A DNA stretch of 9,922 bases, taken from contig DFZJ01000073.1 in assembly GCA_002382045.1 (NCBI GenBank), positions 1-9,922 of the forward strand, written 5' to 3'. A program made the translations under genes and the position numbers. Within the stretch, counting starts at the first letter, position 1. Every line of letters starts with the position of its first letter. Positions 6,963-9,922 of this stretch are shown here, piece after piece. The notes beneath the pieces were generated by a model. The model saw nothing but the letters and a program-made list of their open reading frames with translations. It did not search any database and was not told the origin of the DNA. The stretch comes from Syntrophaceae bacterium UBA4059 (GTDB lineage Bacteria > Desulfobacterota > Syntrophia > Syntrophales > Smithellaceae).

Positions 6963-9416
6963 CTAATTCAAACATTTGGCCAGATCATCAGCCAGTTCCC
7001 GGCCGTTCTGATAACGAACTTCCACATCCTTGGAGAGAAGTTTTTCCAGAATCGGCGCCAGTTTCTCCGGTATGTCCGGAGACAGTTCTTTAATCGATGG
7101 CGGCGCGGACGTTGTGATGTTGTACATCAGTGTGGCAATGCTGTCTCCGGTAAAAGGTCTTTCTCCGGCAATCAGTTCATATAAAACCACGCCCAGAGAA
7201 AATAAATCGGAACGGCCATCCACTTTTTTGCCGGCTATTTGCTCCGGTGACATGTAGCTGGGTGTGCCCATGATAACTCCCGTTTGTGTCTTGGATGTGG
7301 CCATGACCCGGGCAATTCCAAAATCCGCCACTTTGACTTCTCGATTATTGAGCATCATGATATTGGCGGGTTTGATGTCGCGATGAACAATGCCGTTTAA
7401 GTGAGCATAATCCAACGCCTGCGCGACGCAGCCGGCAACCCGGATAATTTCTTCCATCGGCAGCCGGTTTTCTTTTTTGGCATATTTTTCCAGGTCGGTC
7501 CCATCCAGCAGTTCCATGGCCATATAGGCGATGTCGTAGTCCTCGCCGACGTCATAAATGGTTACAATATTCGGATGGGATAATTTACCGGCGGCTTCCG
7601 CTTCCCGGAAAAATCTTTTCTTTACTTCATCGAGTTGTTCGGAATCAATTTCCTCATACCGTAAGGTCTTAATGGCCACTTCGCGGTTGATGCGCGGGTC
7701 TTTCCCCAGATAAACGGTGCCCATCGCTCCGCGTCCCAGTTCTTTCATGATCTCGTAGCGTCCCAGAGTCGGTTTGGTGACGGTGTTGTCCATGATGACG
7801 GTGGAATCTTTCTTGGCGCCGGATAAGCCGAAGATCATGGTTTCACCGGCGGCAGTCAGTTTCTTGATGCGATCCTTGATGTCTTTAAAATCTCCCGCCG
7901 CAGCGATATGTTCGTAGGCGGCTACCGCCTTGTTGAACATGCGCTTCCGCTCAAAATCCAGACCGAGATTGTAGATTAACTCTTTGACGGATTCGTCTTC
8001 CACCGGGCATTTACGAAATTTATCAAATGCCATATCCAGGAGGCCCTGTCCCTGAAAGGACAAGCCCAGCATTTTGTTGGTTTCGACGCCGTCCGCTTCC
8101 ATGCGGTCTTTTGTTTCTTCCGTCAGCAGATACCGTTTGGAAACGATGACAATATAGCCGACAAGAAGGATGAGGGCCGGGTAAAGCGCTTTGATCCAGT
8201 AACCGTAAGCGGCAAAAAGATAAATGGTCGCAATCATCCAGGCGAGCAGGAGAACAAAAGAAACGATGGCGCTGATGCCGGCTTTAATATGCGGAATAAC
8301 CAGGGTGATGTATAGGCCGAAGACAATGATCATGATGAGTTCGAGAATGCCTGCCCAGTCCGGACGCACAATATAATCGTTGGCAATGATGTTTTCGATA
8401 ACGTTGGCGATAATGGTTCCCGGCGGCACATTAACGGCAGTTGTTGTGACCTGCATGGTGCTCAATCCGGCTGCGGTGGGAGCGATAATGACAATCTTGT
8501 CTTTAAAAACTTCCGGTGCAACTTTCTTATTGACGATATCAAAAAATGAATAGGTGGGAATTCCGGTATTATAGCTGATTAACATCCTGTTGTTCTCAAA
8601 AACAGGTATGGCTTTGCGGCCGAATTTAATTTTCTGTCCGATTCGCAGGGTTTTCAAATCTATATTCAGATATTTTAATGTTAATTGCAGGGCAAAGGAC
8701 GGAAAAAGTTTTTCTTCAAAATTCATGAACAGCGGCTCGCTGCGCACGGTGCCGTCGCGGTCGGGAATAATATTGATGTGACCCAGCCCCTGGGAAATGG
8801 AAGCAAACTCGGCAATGGGGGGGACGAGCTGGCTTGCCGTAATGCTGTTGTCCATACCCAACGGAGCTAAAGAGTTATTTTGCAGATAATCCGGCGGGTT
8901 TGATGAGACCCTTCCCGTCGGAACGCCGGGTACAAAAAATAACGGCAACACGACATTTTTATTGACGGCAATTGAATTGGCCAGAATGGCATCATTATCC
9001 AGTCGTTTTTCTGATTCTTTGAGGGACATTAAAACATCGTCGTATGTGGGATTGCCTTCAAGGCTCTTCATCAGATTGCGTATTTCGACAAGCCCCTGAT
9101 TGGCATCTTTTTCAGAATAAATGATATCGAGACCGACGACTTTTACATTATACGAATGCAGCAGGTCCACCATGGCGGCGATGGAAGCGCGCGGCCATGG
9201 CCAGCGGCCAAGGTTGGCAATGCTTTGTTCGTCTATCGCAATGACAGCAACGGGAGCGGCAGATTGCTTGGTGCGTAAACCGGCGCGTAAATCATAAAGG
9301 CCGTATTCCAGTGTTTCCAGGGGTCCAAAGGACAGTAAAGAGGCGAAGAGAGCCAGTAATGTCAAAACGATACCAATGGCAAAATCAGAAATCGTCGACT
9401 TTTTAAATTTCTTCAT
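6963..9416 (-). CDS. CHASE2 receptor Ser/Thr protein kinase
   Basis: This is an 817-residue inner-membrane sensor kinase. Its order is: helix 11-30; periplasmic CHASE2 domain about 32-352 (YDLRAGLR, VAVIAIDEQSIANLGRWPWPR, VVGLDIIYSEKD); three helices at about 355-373, 377-403 and 408-427; a helical TPR-like linker (446-520); and a Hanks-type kinase at 554-817. Kinase landmarks are GRGAMGTV (561-568), K583, E605 or E607, HRDIKPAN (678-685), DFG (698-700), GTPSYMSPE (717-725). All catalytic residues are intact, so it should be active. Thr-rich stretches before the kinase (539-550) and in the activation loop (708-718) are autophosphorylation candidates for FHA docking. The start at 9416 is preferred over an in-frame ATG at 9452 because AAGGAG lies just before it and the protein then begins MKKFKK. 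It heads the operon with PP2C and FHA. Confidence 0.95.
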   Translation of the reverse strand: MKKFKKSTISDFAIGIVLTLLALFASLLSFGPLETLEYGLYDLRAGLRTKQSAAPVAVIAIDEQSIANLGRWPWPRASIAAMVDLLHSYNVKVVGLDIIYSEKDANQGLVEIRNLMKSLEGNPTYDDVLMSLKESEKRLDNDAILANSIAVNKNVVLPLFFVPGVPTGRVSSNPPDYLQNNSLAPLGMDNSITASQLVPPIAEFASISQGLGHINIIPDRDGTVRSEPLFMNFEEKLFPSFALQLTLKYLNIDLKTLRIGQKIKFGRKAIPVFENNRMLISYNTGIPTYSFFDIVNKKVAPEVFKDKIVIIAPTAAGLSTMQVTTTAVNVPPGTIIANVIENIIANDYIVRPDWAGILELIMIIVFGLYITLVIPHIKAGISAIVSFVLLLAWMIATIYLFAAYGYWIKALYPALILLVGYIVIVSKRYLLTEETKDRMEADGVETNKMLGLSFQGQGLLDMAFDKFRKCPVEDESVKELIYNLGLDFERKRMFNKAVAAYEHIAAAGDFKDIKDRIKKLTAAGETMIFGLSGAKKDSTVIMDNTVTKPTLGRYEIMKELGRGAMGTVYLGKDPRINREVAIKTLRYEEIDSEQLDEVKKRFFREAEAAGKLSHPNIVTIYDVGEDYDIAYMAMELLDGTDLEKYAKKENRLPMEEIIRVAGCVAQALDYAHLNGIVHRDIKPANIMMLNNREVKVADFGIARVMATSKTQTGVIMGTPSYMSPEQIAGKKVDGRSDLFSLGVVLYELIAGERPFTGDSIATLMYNITTSAPPSIKELSPDIPEKLAPILEKLLSKDVEVRYQNGRELADDLAKCLN

Positions 9417-9441
9417 GGGACTCCTTACGCGAAGTAAACAT

Positions 9442-9813
9442 TTAAATAACAATCATTGGTAATGCATTTCTATCATAACCAATGAGAATTTTGCAAGATT
9501 TCTTGTTTACATTTTTAAAAACAAAGAGGGATGAAAATTGGTAACGCAATCCCAACGCCAAGCCATGTGTCCGCAGATGGGATTCGATGCCGTTCACGGT
9601 GATTCCCGCCGGTCTGGTATCCATATACATATTGCCCGGTGAAGTTTCCACCCGGCCAAGATCGAAGTAGTGATAGGCGATATTCATGCTGATTTGTTCG
9701 GTAAGAATCATGCCCATGCCGAGAGCCAGCATGAAGGCCAAATCCTTACGGTCTCCGGACGGTGTAATGCTGACCTTGTGTGCGCCCGGATTGTCGGGAA
9801 AAAGAAAGGTCAT
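9442..9813 (-). CDS. C-terminal part of an outer-membrane beta-barrel protein, probably broken
   Basis: This open frame of 123 codons shows alternating barrel strands typical of opacity/OmpA-like barrels: LAFMLALGMGMIL, then ISMNIAYHYFDLGRVET, and finally HGLALGLRYQF. Such barrels normally end at a terminal Phe right there (F93). Here 30 more residues (SSLFVFKNVNKK ... IVI) follow that look non-coding and run through a hairpin. The codon after F93 is TCA, one substitution from TGA or TAA. The frame lacks the N-terminal half and has no clear ribosome site; its ATG overlaps the stop of the preceding frame as ATGA. It is most likely the back half of a frameshifted gene. Its stop lies 25 bases before the kinase start. 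Confidence 0.55.
   Translation of the reverse strand: MTFLFPDNPGAHKVSITPSGDRKDLAFMLALGMGMILTEQISMNIAYHYFDLGRVETSPGNMYMDTRPAGITVNGIESHLRTHGLALGLRYQFSSLFVFKNVNKKSCKILIGYDRNALPMIVI
9453..9485. repeat. Inverted repeat upstream of the kinase gene
   Basis: TCATTGGT (9453-9460) and ACCAATGA (9478-9485) form an 8-base stem with a 17-base loop. It lies about 37 bases before the kinase start and inside the apparent 3' extension of the barrel reading frame. Only a weak T-rich stretch (TTGTTATTT) follows on the minus strand, so it might be a poor terminator for the barrel gene or an operator for the kinase operon. Confidence 0.5.
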
Positions 9814-9922
9814 TTAACGGTCGCTTTCCGGCGCGGAAATTTAATATAGGGCCGGATTTTAGAATTGATATTTTTGCCGGTGCCGTCATAATTGAGCGTC
9901 ACGATGGGAACGCCGGTGTATT
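9810..9922 (-). CDS. End of upstream reading frame, likely front part of the barrel gene (partial)
   Basis: The only open minus-strand frame at the right edge encodes YTGVPIVTLNYDGTG, then INSKIRPYI and a basic end RRKATVK before TGA at 9812-9810. The RPYI segment resembles the middle strand of opacity-type barrels, where PY(I/V)GAG is common, which fits the strands that follow in the next frame. Adding one A to the AAA run at 9813-9815 would fuse the two frames as ...ATVKMTFLF. The frame is open at the window edge, so the true start is unseen. Confidence 0.45.
   Translation of the reverse strand, partial: YTGVPIVTLNYDGTGKNINSKIRPYIKFPRRKATVK

Noticed and set aside
9417..9452. An earlier in-frame ATG for the kinase at 9452
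   Set aside because: It lacks a ribosome site, overlaps the barrel frame and adds 12 residues that fit poorly before the MKKFKK membrane-protein start, which has AAGGAG in front.
4782..9452. Type VI secretion threonine phosphorylation locus
   Set aside because: Kinase, PP2C and FHA are present, but no structural type VI gene is in the window, and the CHASE2 sensor differs from the usual PpkA layout.

Overview
The window appears to come from a Gram-negative bacterium. It encodes a lipobox protein, periplasmic proteins with signal peptides and an outer-membrane beta-barrel. The Ser/Thr kinase, PP2C and FHA set together with SHOCT and Usp proteins, and a moderate GC content, would suit an anaerobic Deltaproteobacterium (Desulfobacterota, perhaps Syntrophales-like). 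That taxonomic placement is inference only. Every convincing gene lies on the minus strand, so transcription runs from high to low coordinates. No tRNA, rRNA, CRISPR array, insertion sequence or integrase was seen, and no gap between genes exceeds about 215 bases.

Right half (about 9922 to 4720), a phospho-signalling transcription unit. The right edge holds the end of an outer-membrane beta-barrel gene that appears split into two reading frames joined by an ATGA overlap. Next is a membrane receptor Ser/Thr kinase (CHASE2 sensor, three membrane helices, TPR-like linker, kinase domain). Then come a PP2C phosphatase with a TTG start, a protein with one good and one degenerate FHA domain, and a secreted six-cysteine protein of unknown function. 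Gaps of 10, 3 and 26 bases and a strong hairpin terminator at 4720-4759 mark these four as one operon. The likely logic is that the periplasmic CHASE2 domain senses a signal, the kinase phosphorylates threonines, the FHA protein reads them and the phosphatase resets the system.

Left half (about 4574 to 1), a copper-handling cluster. It runs from a universal stress protein, through a Met/Gly-rich secreted protein with a ferritin-like core and a PepSY-like tail, a CueP-type periplasmic copper protein and a small SHOCT lipoprotein, to a CPC-type P1B ATPase (CopA-like) with two N-terminal zinc-ribbon-like heavy-metal-binding domains. The ATPase runs off the left edge. The expected picture is export of cytoplasmic copper by the ATPase and buffering in the periplasm by CueP and the Met-rich protein. 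No regulator is present. A weak promoter with a 19-base spacer, typical of MerR/CueR control, can be drawn in front of the ATPase.

Points most worth a second look are the split barrel gene with an apparent lost stop codon, the Met-rich/ferritin-like/PepSY protein beside cueP, and the six-cysteine secreted protein at the end of the kinase operon.
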